Counted from the stretch's first letter, positions 12,910 to 23,953 are shown. The stretch is 64,000 nucleotides of DNA from Gammaproteobacteria bacterium (GCA_026004975.1 BPKE01000001.1:437788-501787); one strand, 5' to 3'. A program made the numbers and translations. The notes: generated by a model not told the origin, from the letters alone.

Positions 12910-13938
12910 TCAGAGGACGTCGGCGGAAAAACCGCGGCTTTCGAGGATGCGGCGCAGGCGCTTGAGCGCCTCGAGCTGGATCTGCCGGGCGCGCTCGCGG
13001 GTGACACCGAGAGCCTGGCCGACTTCCTCCAGGGTGCAACGCTCGTGGCCGCACAGCCCGAAGCGGCGCACGACCACGGCGCGCTGCTTCTCGTCCAGCT
13101 CGTTGAGCCAGTCCCGCACGTGCGCCTGCAGGGCGTCGCTTTGCAAAAGCTCGGGCGGTTCGGGGTTGTTCTCGTCGGGGATGATGTCCAGCAGCGCGCC
13201 GTCGTTGTCCTTGCCGATCGGCACGTCCACCGAGGCGACCCGCTCGCTCAGGCCGAAGACCCGCACCACTTCGTCGATCGGCTTGTCGAGCAGGGCCGCA
13301 ACCTCCTCGGGCGTGGGCTCGCGCCCGAGATCCTGGCGCAGGCGGCGCGCGGCGCGCAGATAGACGTTCAGCTCCTTGATGACATGGATCGGCAGGCGAA
13401 TGGTGCGCGTCTGGTTCATCAGACCGCGCTCGATGGTCTGGCGGATCCACCAGGTGGCGTAGGTGGAAAAGCGGAAGCCCTTTTCCGGATCGAACTTTTC
13501 CACCGCCCGGATCAGGCCGAGGTTGCCCTCCTCGATCAGGTCGGCGAGCGCCAGGCCGCGGTTCATGTACCCGCGCGCGATCTTGACCACCAGGCGCAGG
13601 TTGGACTCGATCATCTTGGCGCGCGCCGCCTCGTCCCCCTGGCGCGCCAGGCGCCCGTAATGGACCTCTTCCTCGGCACTGAGCAGGGGGGAGAACTCGA
13701 TTTCCTTCAGGTACAGGCGGGTGGCGTCGAGTTCACCGTCGGTGAAGGCGCCCGGTTCGAACACGGTGTCCTCCGCCGCCTCTTCTTCGGCGCCCGGCGG
13801 CGCCCCGTCGAGCGGCACCGGATCCCCCGCCTCCTCGTCCACCCCCGCGGGCAGCCCGGCGGCGAGCGGGTCGAGCGCGTCGTCGTCCTCGTAGGGTTCT
13901 GCCGGCGGACGCGCGGGCCTGCGGTTTCTTTTTCTCAT
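12910..13938 (-). CDS. rpoS: RNA polymerase sigma factor RpoS
   Basis: [105 protein letters not shown]; immediately downstream of nlpD. Confidence 0.95.
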   Translation of the reverse strand: MRKRNRRPARPPAEPYEDDDALDPLAAGLPAGVDEEAGDPVPLDGAPPGAEEEAAEDTVFEPGAFTDGELDATRLYLKEIEFSPLLSAEEEVHYGRLARQGDEAARAKMIESNLRLVVKIARGYMNRGLALADLIEEGNLGLIRAVEKFDPEKGFRFSTYATWWIRQTIERGLMNQTRTIRLPIHVIKELNVYLRAARRLRQDLGREPTPEEVAALLDKPIDEVVRVFGLSERVASVDVPIGKDNDGALLDIIPDENNPEPPELLQSDALQAHVRDWLNELDEKQRAVVVRRFGLCGHERCTLEEVGQALGVTRERARQIQLEALKRLRRILESRGFSADVL

Positions 13939-13994
13939 GCGCCTCGTTCGCCCTCTTCCGGGCGGTGACCCCTGCGGCCAAGCATGCCCAAGAT

Positions 13995-14741
13995 TCAGGG
14001 GGGCGGCAAGTGGCGCAGCGGATCGACCGGCTTGCCGTCGACGCGGATCTCGAAATGCAGGCGTGGGCGGCCGTCGCCCGGGTCGCCCACTTCCGCGATC
14101 ACTTCGCCGGCCGCGACCGTCTGCCCTTCCACCACGTGCAACGCGCGGTTGTAGGCGTAGGCGGACAGGAAGGTGTCGTCGTGGCGGATGATCACCAGCT
14201 TGCCGTAAGCGGGCAGACCGCTGCCGCTGTAGACCACGGTGCCCGCGGCGGCGGCGCGCACCGGATCGCCCGCCCGCGCGGCGATGTCGATGCCCAGGGC
14301 GCCGTCCTTGCGGCCGTCGAAGCGGCGCAGCAGCGCACCGCGCAGCGGCCATTGGAAACGCGGCGCGGCCGCCGCCGGGGGGGGCGAAGGCGCCGCGGGG
14401 GCCTGCCGGCGCTCGGCGGGCGCAGGCGGGCTTGCGGCCGGGGATGCGGACCGGGCGGGCGCCGCCTCGCGGCGCACGGGGGCGGCAGCGACCGGCGGCG
14501 TCGCGGCCGCTTCCTCGACCGGGCCGGCCACCAGGCGCAGGCGCTGGCCGGGGTAGATCAGATAGGGCGGCTCGATGCCGTTGATGCGCGCCAGCTCCCG
14601 GTAGTCCAGCTGATAGCGCCAGGCGATCGAATACAGCGTGTCGCCCGGCCGCACCCGGTAGCTGAGCGGATCCCAGTCGCGCAGCGGGCCGGCGCAGGCG
14701 GTGAGGACAAGGACGGCCAGCAGCGTCGGGCGGCGGGGCAT
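13995..14741 (-). CDS. nlpD: LysM + M23 peptidase-family lipoprotein NlpD
   Basis: Lipobox-like [70 protein letters not shown]. Confidence 0.9.
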   Translation of the reverse strand: MPRRPTLLAVLVLTACAGPLRDWDPLSYRVRPGDTLYSIAWRYQLDYRELARINGIEPPYLIYPGQRLRLVAGPVEEAAATPPVAAAPVRREAAPARSASPAASPPAPAERRQAPAAPSPPPAAAAPRFQWPLRGALLRRFDGRKDGALGIDIAARAGDPVRAAAAGTVVYSGSGLPAYGKLVIIRHDDTFLSAYAYNRALHVVEGQTVAAGEVIAEVGDPGDGRPRLHFEIRVDGKPVDPLRHLPPP

Positions 14742-14744
14742 CGT

Positions 14745-15320
14745 TCAGCGCAGCAGGAAGTAGGCGACCACGGCCGCCGCCAGCGTCGCCCAGCCGATCC
14801 GCTCGACGTGGCGTTCCACCCAGGGCAAACCGCGCGGGCCGAAAGCGCGCACCAGGGCGGCGGCGAGGTAGAACTGGCCGGCCCGACCGACCAGCGAGGC
14901 GAGCAGGAACGGCGCGAGCGCCATGTGCAGGCTGCCGGCGGCGATGGTGAAGATCTTGTACGGGATGGGGCTGAAGCCGGCGAGGAACAACACCCAGAAT
15001 CCCCAGCGCAGGAACCATTCACAGGCGGTGCGGTAGGTCTCGGCATGGCCCGCGGCCTCGATCCAGGGCAGCAGGGCGTCGATCAGCCAATGCCCGAGCA
15101 GATAACCGGCCAGGCCGCCGGCCACCGATCCCAGCGTCGTCAGGCCCGCCAGGCGCCACGCCGCATCGGGGCGGGCGGCGGCCACCGGCAACAACATCAA
15201 GACCACGGGCACGGGGAAGAACACCGCCTCGCAGGCGGCCACCAGAACCAGGAGCGGCACCGCGCGCGGGTGCCGGGCGGCGCGCATCGTCCAGTCGTAG
15301 AGCGGGCCGAACAACCGCAC
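14745..15320 (-). CDS. yqaA: YqaA/DedA-family membrane protein
   Basis: [56 protein letters not shown]. Confidence 0.85.
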   Translation of the reverse strand: MRLFGPLYDWTMRAARHPRAVPLLVLVAACEAVFFPVPVVLMLLPVAAARPDAAWRLAGLTTLGSVAGGLAGYLLGHWLIDALLPWIEAAGHAETYRTACEWFLRWGFWVLFLAGFSPIPYKIFTIAAGSLHMALAPFLLASLVGRAGQFYLAAALVRAFGPRGLPWVERHVERIGWATLAAAVVAYFLLR

Positions 15321-15323
15321 CCG

Positions 15324-16010
15324 TCAGTCCCGCCCGGGCACGAAGGGCACGAAGACCACCGGTTCGTGCTCGGTGGCCTCGAGGGTGCCGTCCGGCCGCT
15401 TGCTGAGCACGGTCAAGCGCTGTCCGGCACCGGGCGCGCCCAAGGGCAGCACCATGCGACCGCCGGCGGCGAGCTGTTCGACCAGGGCGGGCGGCGGACG
15501 CTCGGTGGCGGCGGTGATCAGGATCGCATCGTAGGGAGCGTGCTCCGGCCAGCCTTCGGCGCCGTCGCCGTGGCGCAGGTACACGTTGCGCAAGCGCAGC
15601 GCGGCGAAGCGTTCCCGGGCCCGCTGGTAGAGGGCCTCGAGGCGCTCGACGGTGTAGACCGCCTCGACCAGCATGGCGAGCACCGCGGCCTGGTAACCGG
15701 AGCCGGTGCCGATTTCGAGCACTTTCTTCGGTTCCGGCTGCGCAGGGTCGCCGAGCACCAGTTCGGTCATGCGCGCGACGATGTAGGGCTGGGAGATGGT
15801 CTGGCCATAACCGATCGGCAGGGCGCAGTCCTCGTAGGCCCGGTCGGCCAGGGCCTCGTCGACGAACAGGTGGCGCGGCATCACCCGCATGACCTCGAGC
15901 ACGCGCGGATCGCGGATGCCGGCCGCCCGCAGGCGCTCGACCAGGCGGTCGCGCCGGCGCTGCGAAGTCATGCCGATGCCGAGCAGCGCGCGGCGGTCGA
16001 GGCGCTTCAT
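15324..16010 (-). CDS. pcm: Protein-L-isoaspartate O-methyltransferase
   Basis: [60 protein letters not shown] at 16008-16010 overlaps the surE stop. Confidence 0.95.
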   Translation of the reverse strand: MKRLDRRALLGIGMTSQRRRDRLVERLRAAGIRDPRVLEVMRVMPRHLFVDEALADRAYEDCALPIGYGQTISQPYIVARMTELVLGDPAQPEPKKVLEIGTGSGYQAAVLAMLVEAVYTVERLEALYQRARERFAALRLRNVYLRHGDGAEGWPEHAPYDAILITAATERPPPALVEQLAAGGRMVLPLGAPGAGQRLTVLSKRPDGTLEATEHEPVVFVPFVPGRD

Positions 16011-16750
16011 GCCTGGAGCCACCGCGCCAGCGGCGCGATCTGGGCGTGGTGCGTCAGGTCGACCTTGAGGGGGGTGATCGACACGCAGCCCGTGTTCACC
16101 GCATGGAAATCCGTGCCCGGCCCGGCGTCGGCCTCGGCCCCGGCCGGCCCGATCCAGTAGATCGACTCGCCGCGCGGATCCTGGTCGCGCAGCACGCGCT
16201 CGGCCCGGTGCCGGGCGCCCAGGCGGGTGACCCGCCACTCGCCGAGCGCCTCGAGCGGACGGTCGGGCACGTTGACGTTGAGAATGGTCTCCGGCGGCAG
16301 CGGCCGGCGGCACAGCCGCTCGACCAGGTCCCGGGCGATGCGCGCGGCGCTCGCCCAGTGCCGCGGGTTGCGCCCGCACAACGACACGGCCACGGCGGGA
16401 TGGCCGAGGAAGCGCCCCTCGATGGCGGCGGCGACGGTGCCCGAATAGACCACGTCGTCGCCGAGGTTGGCGCCGTGGTTGATGCCCGAAACCACCATGT
16501 CGGGCACCGGGTCGAGCAGACCGGTCAGGGCCAGGTGCACGCAGTCCGAGGGGGTGCCGTTGACGAAATAGAAGCCGTTGTCGGCCCGGTAGACGCGCAA
16601 GGGATCGAGCACGGTCAGCGAGCTGCTCGCGGCGCTGCGGTTGCGCTCGGGGGCGACGACCACCACCTCGGCGAGTTCGGCGAGCGCGGCGGCCAGCGCG
16701 GCGATGCCGGGGGCCTGGTAGCCGTCGTCGTTGGTGACCAGTATGCGCAT
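16007..16750 (-). CDS. surE: 5'/3'-nucleotidase SurE
   Basis: [76 protein letters not shown]. Confidence 0.95.
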   Translation of the reverse strand: MRILVTNDDGYQAPGIAALAAALAELAEVVVVAPERNRSAASSSLTVLDPLRVYRADNGFYFVNGTPSDCVHLALTGLLDPVPDMVVSGINHGANLGDDVVYSGTVAAAIEGRFLGHPAVAVSLCGRNPRHWASAARIARDLVERLCRRPLPPETILNVNVPDRPLEALGEWRVTRLGARHRAERVLRDQDPRGESIYWIGPAGAEADAGPGTDFHAVNTGCVSITPLKVDLTHHAQIAPLARWLQA

Positions 16751-16853
16751 CGGGTCGATCGCCCTGGAGGAACCCGGGCGGCGGCGTTATGCTCGAAAGA
16801 TCTCGGTGGGAAGGCGGCCATTGTACCGAAAAAGTCCCGCCGCGGAGCCGAAC

Positions 16854-17382
16854 ATGAGCGACGAGGAAGACGACGGCGAACTGTTCCGGCGCAGCGTCGG
16901 CCCGGTGCGGCCGCTGAGCGACGACCGGGTCGATGCGCGGCCGCCGCCCCCGCCGGCGGTGCCGCAGCGCCAGGCCGAGGACGACGCCGAGGTGATGGCG
17001 CTGCTGCGCCAGTGCGCCCCTGCACGTCCTCGACCGCGGCGCCGACACCCAGTTCCTCCGGCCGGGCCTGCAGTATGCGGTGCTGCGCAAGCTGCGCGGC
17101 GGCCGCTACCGGATCGGCGCCGAACTCGACCTGCACGGCCTGCGCGCCGGCGAGGCGCGCGCGGCGCTCGCCGAGTTCCTGCGCGAGGCGCGCGGCCGCG
17201 GCACCCGTTGCGTGCGCATCGTCCACGGCAAGGGCCGGGGCTCGGGTCGGCGCGGGCCGGTGCTCAAGCCGCTGGTCACCGACTACCTGGCGCGGCGCGA
17301 GGACGTGCTGGCGTTCTGCACCGCGCGGCCCAACGACGGCGGCAGCGGCGCCCTGTACGTGCTGCTGGCCGCCCCCGGCTGA
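16854..17382 (+). pseudogene. Smr-domain protein, interrupted by +1 frameshift (or sequencing indel) near 17017-17020
   Basis: ATG at 16854 gives [26 protein letters not shown]...; the frame shifts and continues as [57 protein letters not shown]...VRIVHGKGRGS to 17382. Confidence 0.8.
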
Positions 17383-17386
17383 GCCC

Positions 17387-18172
17387 TCAGCGCCGCCGGC
17401 GGCGCGCCGCGGCCGGCCGCTCGGCCGCCGGCGGCGGCAAACCGACCTTGTCGTACAGCGCCGCGACCTGGGCGGCGTCGAGGCGTTGCCAGCGCCCGGC
17501 CGGCAGCCCCGGCGGCAGCGCGATCCCGGCATACGCGATGCGGATCAGGCGGCTGACGGTGAGCCCCTGGGACGCCCACAGGCGGCGCACTTCCCGGTTG
17601 CGTCCCTCGGCCAGGGTCACGTGGTACCAGTGATTGGCGCCGCTGCCGCCGGCGTCCTCCAGCGTGGTGAAGGCGGCCGGCCCGTCCTCCAGCTCGACGC
17701 CGGCGAGCAGGCGCGCCCGCACCGCCTCGTCCACTTCGCCGAACACGCGCACGGCGTAACGGCGCTCGATGCCGTAGCGCGGATGCATCAAGCGGTTGGC
17801 GAGGGCCCCGTCGGTGGTGAACAACAGCAAGCCGGCGGTGTTCACGTCCAGGCGACCGACCGCGATCCAACGGCCGCGCGGCGGCGGCGGCAGGCGGTCG
17901 AACACGGTCGGCCGGCCTTGCGGGTCGGCGCGGGTGGTGACCTCCCCCTCCGGCTTGTGGTAGGCGAGCACGGCGTGGGCGGCCGGCCGGCGCGCGGCGC
18001 CGCGGCGCAACGGCCGCCCGTCGACGACGATGCGGTCCTGCGGGCCGACCTTGCAACCGAGCTCGGCGACGCGGCCGTTGACGCGCACGCGGCCCTCGGC
18101 GATCAGGCGCTCGCAGGCGCGCCGCGAGCCCAGACCGACCTCGGCCAAGACTTTCTGAAGACGTTCGGACAT
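17387..18172 (-). CDS. rluB: 23S rRNA pseudouridine synthase RluB-like
   Basis: MSERLQKVLAEVGLGSRRACERLIAEGRVRVNG, WIAVGRLDVNTAGLLLFTTDGALANRLMHPR, EGRNREVRRLW. Confidence 0.9.
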   Translation of the reverse strand: MSERLQKVLAEVGLGSRRACERLIAEGRVRVNGRVAELGCKVGPQDRIVVDGRPLRRGAARRPAAHAVLAYHKPEGEVTTRADPQGRPTVFDRLPPPPRGRWIAVGRLDVNTAGLLLFTTDGALANRLMHPRYGIERRYAVRVFGEVDEAVRARLLAGVELEDGPAAFTTLEDAGGSGANHWYHVTLAEGRNREVRRLWASQGLTVSRLIRIAYAGIALPPGLPAGRWQRLDAAQVAALYDKVGLPPPAAERPAAARRRRR

Positions 18173-18248
18173 GCGCCCATCCGGGATGACAGGGGCGACG
18201 AAAAAGCCGAGAATCCGGCGCGAAGCCGCCGCCTGGAACGAGGTGTCG

Positions 18249-18710
18249 ATGCTCCCGACAGTATACCGCAGCGTGCTCACCGCCGGCGTGGTCGCGGCCG
18301 CCTCCTGCGCGGGCCCGCCCCCGGCCGACGCCGATCCGGCGCTGCGGCGGGCGCTGGTGGACTTGGCGTTGGCCCAGCGGGGCGCGCCCTACCGCTACGG
18401 CGGCCGCGATCCGCGCGGTTTCGACTGCAGCGGCCTGATCTGGTGGCTGCATCGCCAGCTCGACATCGAGGTGCCGCGCGACAGCCTCGCCCAGTACCGG
18501 GCGAGCCGCCCGGTGCCGCTGCGCGATCTGCGGCCGGGCGACCTGGTGTTCTTCCGCACCGACGGCGCCCGGGTCTCGCATGTCGGCCTCTACCTGGGCG
18601 ACGGCCGCTTCCTGCACGCCCCCGGCCGCGGGCGCACGGTGGGCATCGACCGGCTGGACGCCGACTACTGGCGGCGGCGCTTCGCCGGCGGCGGCCGCTT
18701 CCTGCCTTGA
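18249..18710 (+). CDS. NlpC/P60-family peptidase
   Basis: AQRGAPYRYGGRDPRGFDCSGLIWWLHRQLDIEVPRDSLAQY, LRPGDLVFFRTDGARVSHVGLYLGDGRFLHAPGRGRTV. Confidence 0.9.
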   Translation: MLPTVYRSVLTAGVVAAASCAGPPPADADPALRRALVDLALAQRGAPYRYGGRDPRGFDCSGLIWWLHRQLDIEVPRDSLAQYRASRPVPLRDLRPGDLVFFRTDGARVSHVGLYLGDGRFLHAPGRGRTVGIDRLDADYWRRRFAGGGRFLP

Positions 18711-18729
18711 GCGACGAGGACCGAGCGCG

Positions 18730-19245
18730 ATGAACCACGAGGACTTCCTGGCCCTCAACGTGGCCGTGCTGACGGTGTCCGACACCCGGAACGATCAGAC
18801 GGACTCGGCCGGCGCCTGGCTGATGCAGGCGATCGCCGAGGCCGGTCACCATCCGCTGATCAAGCGCATCGTCCGCGACGACCGCTACCAGATCCGCGCC
18901 GTGGTGTCCGCCTGGATCGCCGACCCGGCGATCCAGGTGATCCTGACCACCGGCGGCACCGGCCTGACCGGCCGTGACGGCACGCCCGAGGCCGTCGCCC
19001 CCCTGCTCGACAAGCGCATCGAGGGTTTCGGCGAGCTGTTCCGGATGATTTCTTTCGAGGAGATCGGCACCAGCAGCCTGCAATCGCGCTGCCTGGCCGG
19101 GGTCGCCAACGGCACTTACGTGTTCTGCCTGCCGGGCTCGCGCTCGGCCTGCCGGACCGCCTGGGAGAAACTGATCCGCGCGCAGCTCGACCGGCGCACG
19201 CGGCCGTGCAACCTGGCCATGCTGATCGCGCGGCTCACCGAGTGA
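18730..19245 (+). CDS. moaB: Molybdenum cofactor biosynthesis protein B
   Basis: [88 protein letters not shown]. Confidence 0.95.
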   Translation: MNHEDFLALNVAVLTVSDTRNDQTDSAGAWLMQAIAEAGHHPLIKRIVRDDRYQIRAVVSAWIADPAIQVILTTGGTGLTGRDGTPEAVAPLLDKRIEGFGELFRMISFEEIGTSSLQSRCLAGVANGTYVFCLPGSRSACRTAWEKLIRAQLDRRTRPCNLAMLIARLTE

Positions 19246-19260
19246 GCGCCGCCGCGACGT

Positions 19261-19986
19261 TCAGTGCAGGCGCTGCGGATCCGCGCCGGCCGGCGTGTCC
19301 TGCGCCCCGTCCGTCTCGGCGCCGAGCGTCTCGGCCGTCTCGGCCGTCTCGCCGGGCTCCGCCCGGGACACGACGGCCCCGGCCACCGTGTGCCCGGCCT
19401 TCTGCTCGGCGGCCGCAGGGGCCTGCTCGGGCAGAGCCAGCTCCAGCTTGGCCTGGAGGCTGTCCAGGTCGCGCAGCTCGGCCAGGCTCGGCAGCTCCTC
19501 GAGGCTTTTCAGGTTGAAATGGTCGAGGAACGCCTTGGTCGTGCCGAACAGCGCCGGCTTGCCGGGCGCGTCGCGGTGGCCGACGATGCGCACCCAGCCG
19601 CGCTCGAGCAAGGTCTTGATGATGGGGGTGCTGACGGCCACGCCCCGGATCGCTTCGATTTCGCCGCGCGTGATCGGCTGGCGGTAGGCGATGATCGCCA
19701 GGGTCTCGAGCAGCGCCCGCGAATAGCGCGGCGGCTTCTCGGCCCACAACGGCGCCAGGGTCTGGGCGAACTCGGCGCGCACCTGGATGCGGTAGCCGCT
19801 GGCCACCTCCTGGAGCTCCAGGGCCCGCTCCGCCAGCGCCGCGCGCAAGGTGTCCAGGGCACGCAACACCGCCTCGCGCGACACCCCCTGCCCGTCGAAC
19901 AGCGCGAGCAGCTGTTCCAGCGGCAGCGGCCGCCCGGCGGCGAGCAGCGCCGCTTCGACGATGTGCACAATCCGGGTCTCGTCCAT
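19261..19986 (-). CDS. scpB: Segregation and condensation protein B
   Basis: MDETRIVHIVEAALLAAGRPLPLEQL, LLETLAIIAYRQPITRGEIEAIRGVAVSTPIIKTLLERGWVRIVGHRDAPGKPALFGTTKAFLDHF. Confidence 0.95.
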   Translation of the reverse strand: MDETRIVHIVEAALLAAGRPLPLEQLLALFDGQGVSREAVLRALDTLRAALAERALELQEVASGYRIQVRAEFAQTLAPLWAEKPPRYSRALLETLAIIAYRQPITRGEIEAIRGVAVSTPIIKTLLERGWVRIVGHRDAPGKPALFGTTKAFLDHFNLKSLEELPSLAELRDLDSLQAKLELALPEQAPAAAEQKAGHTVAGAVVSRAEPGETAETAETLGAETDGAQDTPAGADPQRLH

Positions 19987-20813
19987 CACGTCTCCTCGGC
20001 CGCGGCGGCCGCCTTGAGGTGAATGGGGGCGAAGGGTTCGGTCTGAACCACGTCGACCAGCCCTTCCTTGACCAACTCGAGCACCGCCAGGAAGGTCACC
20101 ACCACGCCCAGCCGCCCCTCGTCGGGCGCGAACAGGGCGGTGAAGGCCACGAAGGCCGCGCCGCGCACCCGGTCGAGGATGTCGCTCATGCGCTCGCGCA
20201 CCGACAGCGCTTCGCGCTGCACGTGGTGGTGGGCGAGCAACTCGGCGCGCAGCAACACTTCGCGAAAGGCCAGCAACAACTCCTTGAGCTTGACGTCGGG
20301 CAAGGGGCGCGTGCGCGCCGCCGGCGGCGGCTCGGCCGCGGCCGGGAAGACGTCGCGCTCCACCCGCGGCAAGGCGTCGAGCCGCTCGGCGGCGTCCTTG
20401 AAACGCTCGTATTCCTGCAGCCGGCGCACCAGCTCGGCGCGCGGATCGTCCTCCTCGCCGTCTTCGGCCACCGGGCGCGGCAACAGCATGCGCGACTTGA
20501 TCTCGGCGAGCATCGCGGCCATCACCAGGTACTCGGCGGCCAGTTCGAGCTTGAGGACTTTCATCATGGCGATGTAGTCCATGTACTGGCGGGTGATGTC
20601 GGCGATCGGGATGTCGAGGATGTCCAGGTTCTGCCGCTTGATCAGATACAACAACAGGTCCAGGGGCCCCTCGAAGGCTTCGAGGATGACCTCCAGCGCA
20701 TCGGGCGGGATGTACAGATCCGTCGGCAGGACGGTCAGCGGCTTGCCCTGGACGAGCGCAAACGGCATTTCCTGCTGCGCCGGCCGCGCCGGCCCCTCCG
20801 GGGTTTCGCTCAC
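19986..20813 (-). CDS. scpA: Segregation and condensation protein A (in-frame with trpS)
   Basis: QQEMPFALVQGKPLTVLPTDLYIPPDALEVILEAFEGPLDLLLYLIKRQNLDILDIPIADITRQYMDYIAMMK; candidate GTG start at 20811-20813 with GAGG upstream. Confidence 0.9.
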   Translation of the reverse strand: MSETPEGPARPAQQEMPFALVQGKPLTVLPTDLYIPPDALEVILEAFEGPLDLLLYLIKRQNLDILDIPIADITRQYMDYIAMMKVLKLELAAEYLVMAAMLAEIKSRMLLPRPVAEDGEEDDPRAELVRRLQEYERFKDAAERLDALPRVERDVFPAAAEPPPAARTRPLPDVKLKELLLAFREVLLRAELLAHHHVQREALSVRERMSDILDRVRGAAFVAFTALFAPDEGRLGVVVTFLAVLELVKEGLVDVVQTEPFAPIHLKAAAAAEET

Positions 20814-22028
20814 GGCCGCGGCGCCTCGCAGGCCCATCACCCGGCGCACCGTGTCCAGCGTGTCGGCGGCGATCTCGCGCGCCCGCTCGCAACCACGGTC
20901 GATGACCGCCTCGACCGCGGCCGGATCGGCGGCCAGCGCCTGCGCCCGCTCGCGGATCGGTTCGAGCTCGGCCTGCACCGCCTCGATCAAGGGCCGCTTG
21001 CAGTCCACGCAGCCGATGCCCGCCTGGGTGCATCCTTCCCACACCCAGGCGCGGCGCGCCTCGTCCGAGTACACCTGGTGCAGCGACCAGACGGGACAGT
21101 TCTCGGGGTTGCCCGGATCGCTGCGCCGCACGCGGGCCGGGTCGGTGGGCATGGTGCGCAGCTTTTTCTCGACCTGCTCGGGCCCCTCGCGCAGGCCGAT
21201 GGTGTTGCCGTAGGACTTGGACATCTTGCGCCCGTCCAGGCCGACCATCTTGGACTGCGGCGCCAGCAGGGGCGCCGGCTCCGGCAGGATGGCGCGGCTG
21301 TCGCCTTCCAGGTAGCCCAGCAGGCGCTCGCGGTCGGCCACCGACAGCGCCGTCTGCCCGGCCAGCAGCGCGCGCGCCACCTCCAGGGCCTCCGCGTCGC
21401 CCTGCTCGCGGTAGCGCCGCCGCAGCCGGCGGTACAGCTCGGCGTTCTTCGGCCCGAGGCGGTCGATCGCCTTCTCGGCGCGCGCGGCGAAGTCCGGCTC
21501 GGCGCCGTAGAGATGGTTGAAGCGGCGCGCCACCTCGCGCGTCAACTCCACGTGCGCCACCTGGTCCTCGCCGACCGGCACCCACGAGGCCCGGTAGATC
21601 AGGATGTCCGCCGCCTGCAGCAGGGGATAGCCGAGAAACCCGTAAGTCGCCAGGTCCTTCTCCTTGAGCTGGGCCTGCTGGTCCTTGTAGCTGGGCACCC
21701 GCTCGAGCCAGCCGAGCGGCGTGATCATCGACAACAACAGGTGCAACTCGGCGTGCTCGGGCACCCGCGACTGGACGAACAAGCAGGCCTGGCTGGGCGA
21801 AACGCCGACCGCCAGCCAGTCGACGACCATCTCGAAGGACCAGCGGGCGATCTCACCGGGCTGCTCGTACTCGGTGGTGAGGGCGTGCCAGTCGGCGACG
21901 AAGAAAAAGCATTCGTAACGGTGCTGCAGCGTGAGCCAGTTCTTCAGCACGCCGTGATAATGCCCCAGGTGCAGGGGGCCGGTGGGTCGCATGCCGGAGA
22001 GCACGCGCTGGGTGCGGCTGTCGTCCAC
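20814..22028 (-). CDS. trpS: Tryptophan--tRNA ligase (ORF continuous with scpA)
   Basis: RVLSGMRPTGPLHLGHYHGVLKNWLTLQ, KMVGLDGRKMSKSYGNTIGL, GCVDCKRPLIEAVQAEL; no stop before scpA. Confidence 0.9.
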
Positions 22029-22101
22029 GGTCGAAACCTGTGTTGTCGGCGACGGGCGCCGGCGGCGCCGGGCGGCTATTGTAACAGCCCGCCGCGGCCC
22101 G

Positions 22102-22723
22102 TCAGTCCAGCCAGTCCACCGGGCCGGCGCCGCGGCGCAACACCTCCGGGACCGGGCCGGTGAGATCGAGCACCGTGGTCGGCTGCGGGCGGCAGGGTCC
22201 ACCGTCCAGGACGAGGTCGATGCGCCCGGCCATGGCCGCCGCCACCTCGTCGGGATCGGCCAAGGGCTGTTCCTGCCCCGGCGGGATCAGCGACACGCTC
22301 ATCAGCGGCTCGCCCAGCGCCTCGAGCAACGCCAGGGCGACGGGGTGATCGGGCACCCGGATGCCGATGGTGCGCCGGCGGGGGGTGCTGCAGGCGCCGC
22401 GGCACCTCGCGGGTGGCCGGCAGGATGAAGGTGTAGGGGCCGGGCGTGTGGGCGCGCAGCAGGCGGTAGGCCGCGTTGTCCACCTTGGCGTACTGGGCGA
22501 TTTCGCTCAGGTCGCGGCACACCACGGTGAAATGGTGCTTGGGGTCGAGCCGCCGCAAGGCACGGATGCGCTCGGCCGCAGCCTTGTCGCCGATGTGGCA
22601 ACCCAGGGCGTAACCGGAATCGGTCGGATAGGCGACCACCGCACCCTCGCCGAGCGCCGCGGCCGCCTGCTTGAGCAGGCGCGGCTGCGGGTGGGTCGGA
22701 TGGACGGACACACGTCGGGTCAT
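22102..22723 (-). pseudogene. L-threonylcarbamoyladenylate synthase-like (YciO/Sua5 family), frameshifted in a C6 tract
   Basis: [53 protein letters not shown]...TPGPYTFILPATREVPRRLQHP; after removing one C (plus-strand G-run 22380-22385) it continues RRRTIGIRVPDHPVALALLEALGEPLMSVSLIPPGQ...DWLD*. Confidence 0.85.
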
Positions 22724-22794
22724 GTTCGGCCTGTGGCGGCGATGGCCTCAAACGGCGTATCATAACGCCGAATCGCGCCACCGGCCCCGCAGGG

Positions 22795-23340
22795 ATGAAG
22801 CTTCTTTACGATTTTCTCCCCATTCTGCTGTTCTTTCTCGCCTACAAGGTCTGGGACTTGTACGCCGCCACCGCCGTGGCGATCGGCGTCGCCCTGGTGC
22901 AGAACCTGGTCTATTGGCTGCGCCACCGCCGCTTCGACAACATGCAGCTCGTCGCCCTGGTTCTGCTCGTCGTGCTCGGCGGCGCCACCCTGCTGCTGCG
23001 CGACAACACCTTCATCATGTGGAAGCCGACCGCGGTGAACCTGCTCTTCGCCGCGGTGTTCGCGGCCACCGGTCTGTTCGGCGACAAACCCCTGGTCCAA
23101 CGCCTGCTCGAAGGCCAGCTTCAGCTCGAGGCCGCCCTGTGGCGGCGCCTGAACTGGAGCTGGGTGGGCTTCTTCCTGTTCTGCGCCGCGGCCAACCTGT
23201 TCGTCGCCTACCGCTACTCGGAAGCCGTCTGGGTGAACTTCAAGCTGTTCGGCCTGCTGGGCCTGACGCTGTTGTTCCTGTTCGCCCAGGGCCTGTGGCT
23301 GGCGCGGCACCTGGACGACGGGCAACGGCGCAGCGACTGA
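22795..23340 (+). CDS. yciB: Inner-membrane septation protein A (YciB/IspZ)
   Basis: [63 protein letters not shown]. Confidence 0.95.
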   Translation: MKLLYDFLPILLFFLAYKVWDLYAATAVAIGVALVQNLVYWLRHRRFDNMQLVALVLLVVLGGATLLLRDNTFIMWKPTAVNLLFAAVFAATGLFGDKPLVQRLLEGQLQLEAALWRRLNWSWVGFFLFCAAANLFVAYRYSEAVWVNFKLFGLLGLTLLFLFAQGLWLARHLDDGQRRSD

Positions 23341-23636
23341 TGTGGTACGCCATTCTCGCCCGGGACGCGCCCGACGCCCTGGACAAGCGCCGCGCCACCC
23401 GCGCCGCCCACCTGGCGCGCATCGAGGCGCTGCGGGCCGAGGGCCGCTTGCTCACCGCCGGGCCCTTCCCGGCGATCGACGCCCCCGACCCCGGGCCCGC
23501 GGGCTTCAGCGGCAGCCTGGTGATCGCCGAATTCCCCTCGCTCGAAGCCGCCCGGACCTGGGCGGAGGCCGACCCCTACCTGGCCGCCGGCGCCTGGTGC
23601 GCCGTCGAAGTCAAACCCTACAAGCGGGTATTCTGA
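23340..23636 (+). CDS. YciI-family protein
   Basis: [47 protein letters not shown]...[24 protein letters not shown]; start overlaps the yciB stop. Confidence 0.9.
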   Translation: MWYAILARDAPDALDKRRATRAAHLARIEALRAEGRLLTAGPFPAIDAPDPGPAGFSGSLVIAEFPSLEAARTWAEADPYLAAGAWCAVEVKPYKRVF

Positions 23637-23953
23637 TGAGCGACCGCATCCTGCGCATCCGCGAACGGCTGGACGCCGCCCTCGCCCCCGAACGCCTCGT
23701 CATCGAAGACCAAAGCGCCCTGCACGCCGGCCACGCCGGTGCCCGCTCGGGCAAGGGACACTACGCGGTCACCGTCGTCAGCGCCGCATTTGCGGGCAAA
23801 TCCTTGCTCGAGCGCCACCGGATGGTTTACGGTGCGCTCTCGGCGATGCTCGAGACGGACATCCATGCCCTGAGCATCCGCGCCCTGGCGCCCGACGAGG
23901 ACGACCTCTCCGGGCGCCCGGCGGATCCATCCTCCACCAGCACAAGGCCATGA
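23636..23953 (+). CDS. BolA-family protein
   Basis: RIRERLDAALAPERLVIEDQSALHAGHAGARSGKGHYAVTVVSAAFAGKSLLERHRMVYGALSAMLETDIHALSIRAL. Confidence 0.9.
   Translation: MSDRILRIRERLDAALAPERLVIEDQSALHAGHAGARSGKGHYAVTVVSAAFAGKSLLERHRMVYGALSAMLETDIHALSIRALAPDEDDLSGRPADPSSTSTRP

Noticed and set aside
13965-16160. 731-aa + strand ORF
   Set aside because: Antisense to nlpD, yqaA and pcm, which have clear family motifs; composition is typical of a shadow ORF.
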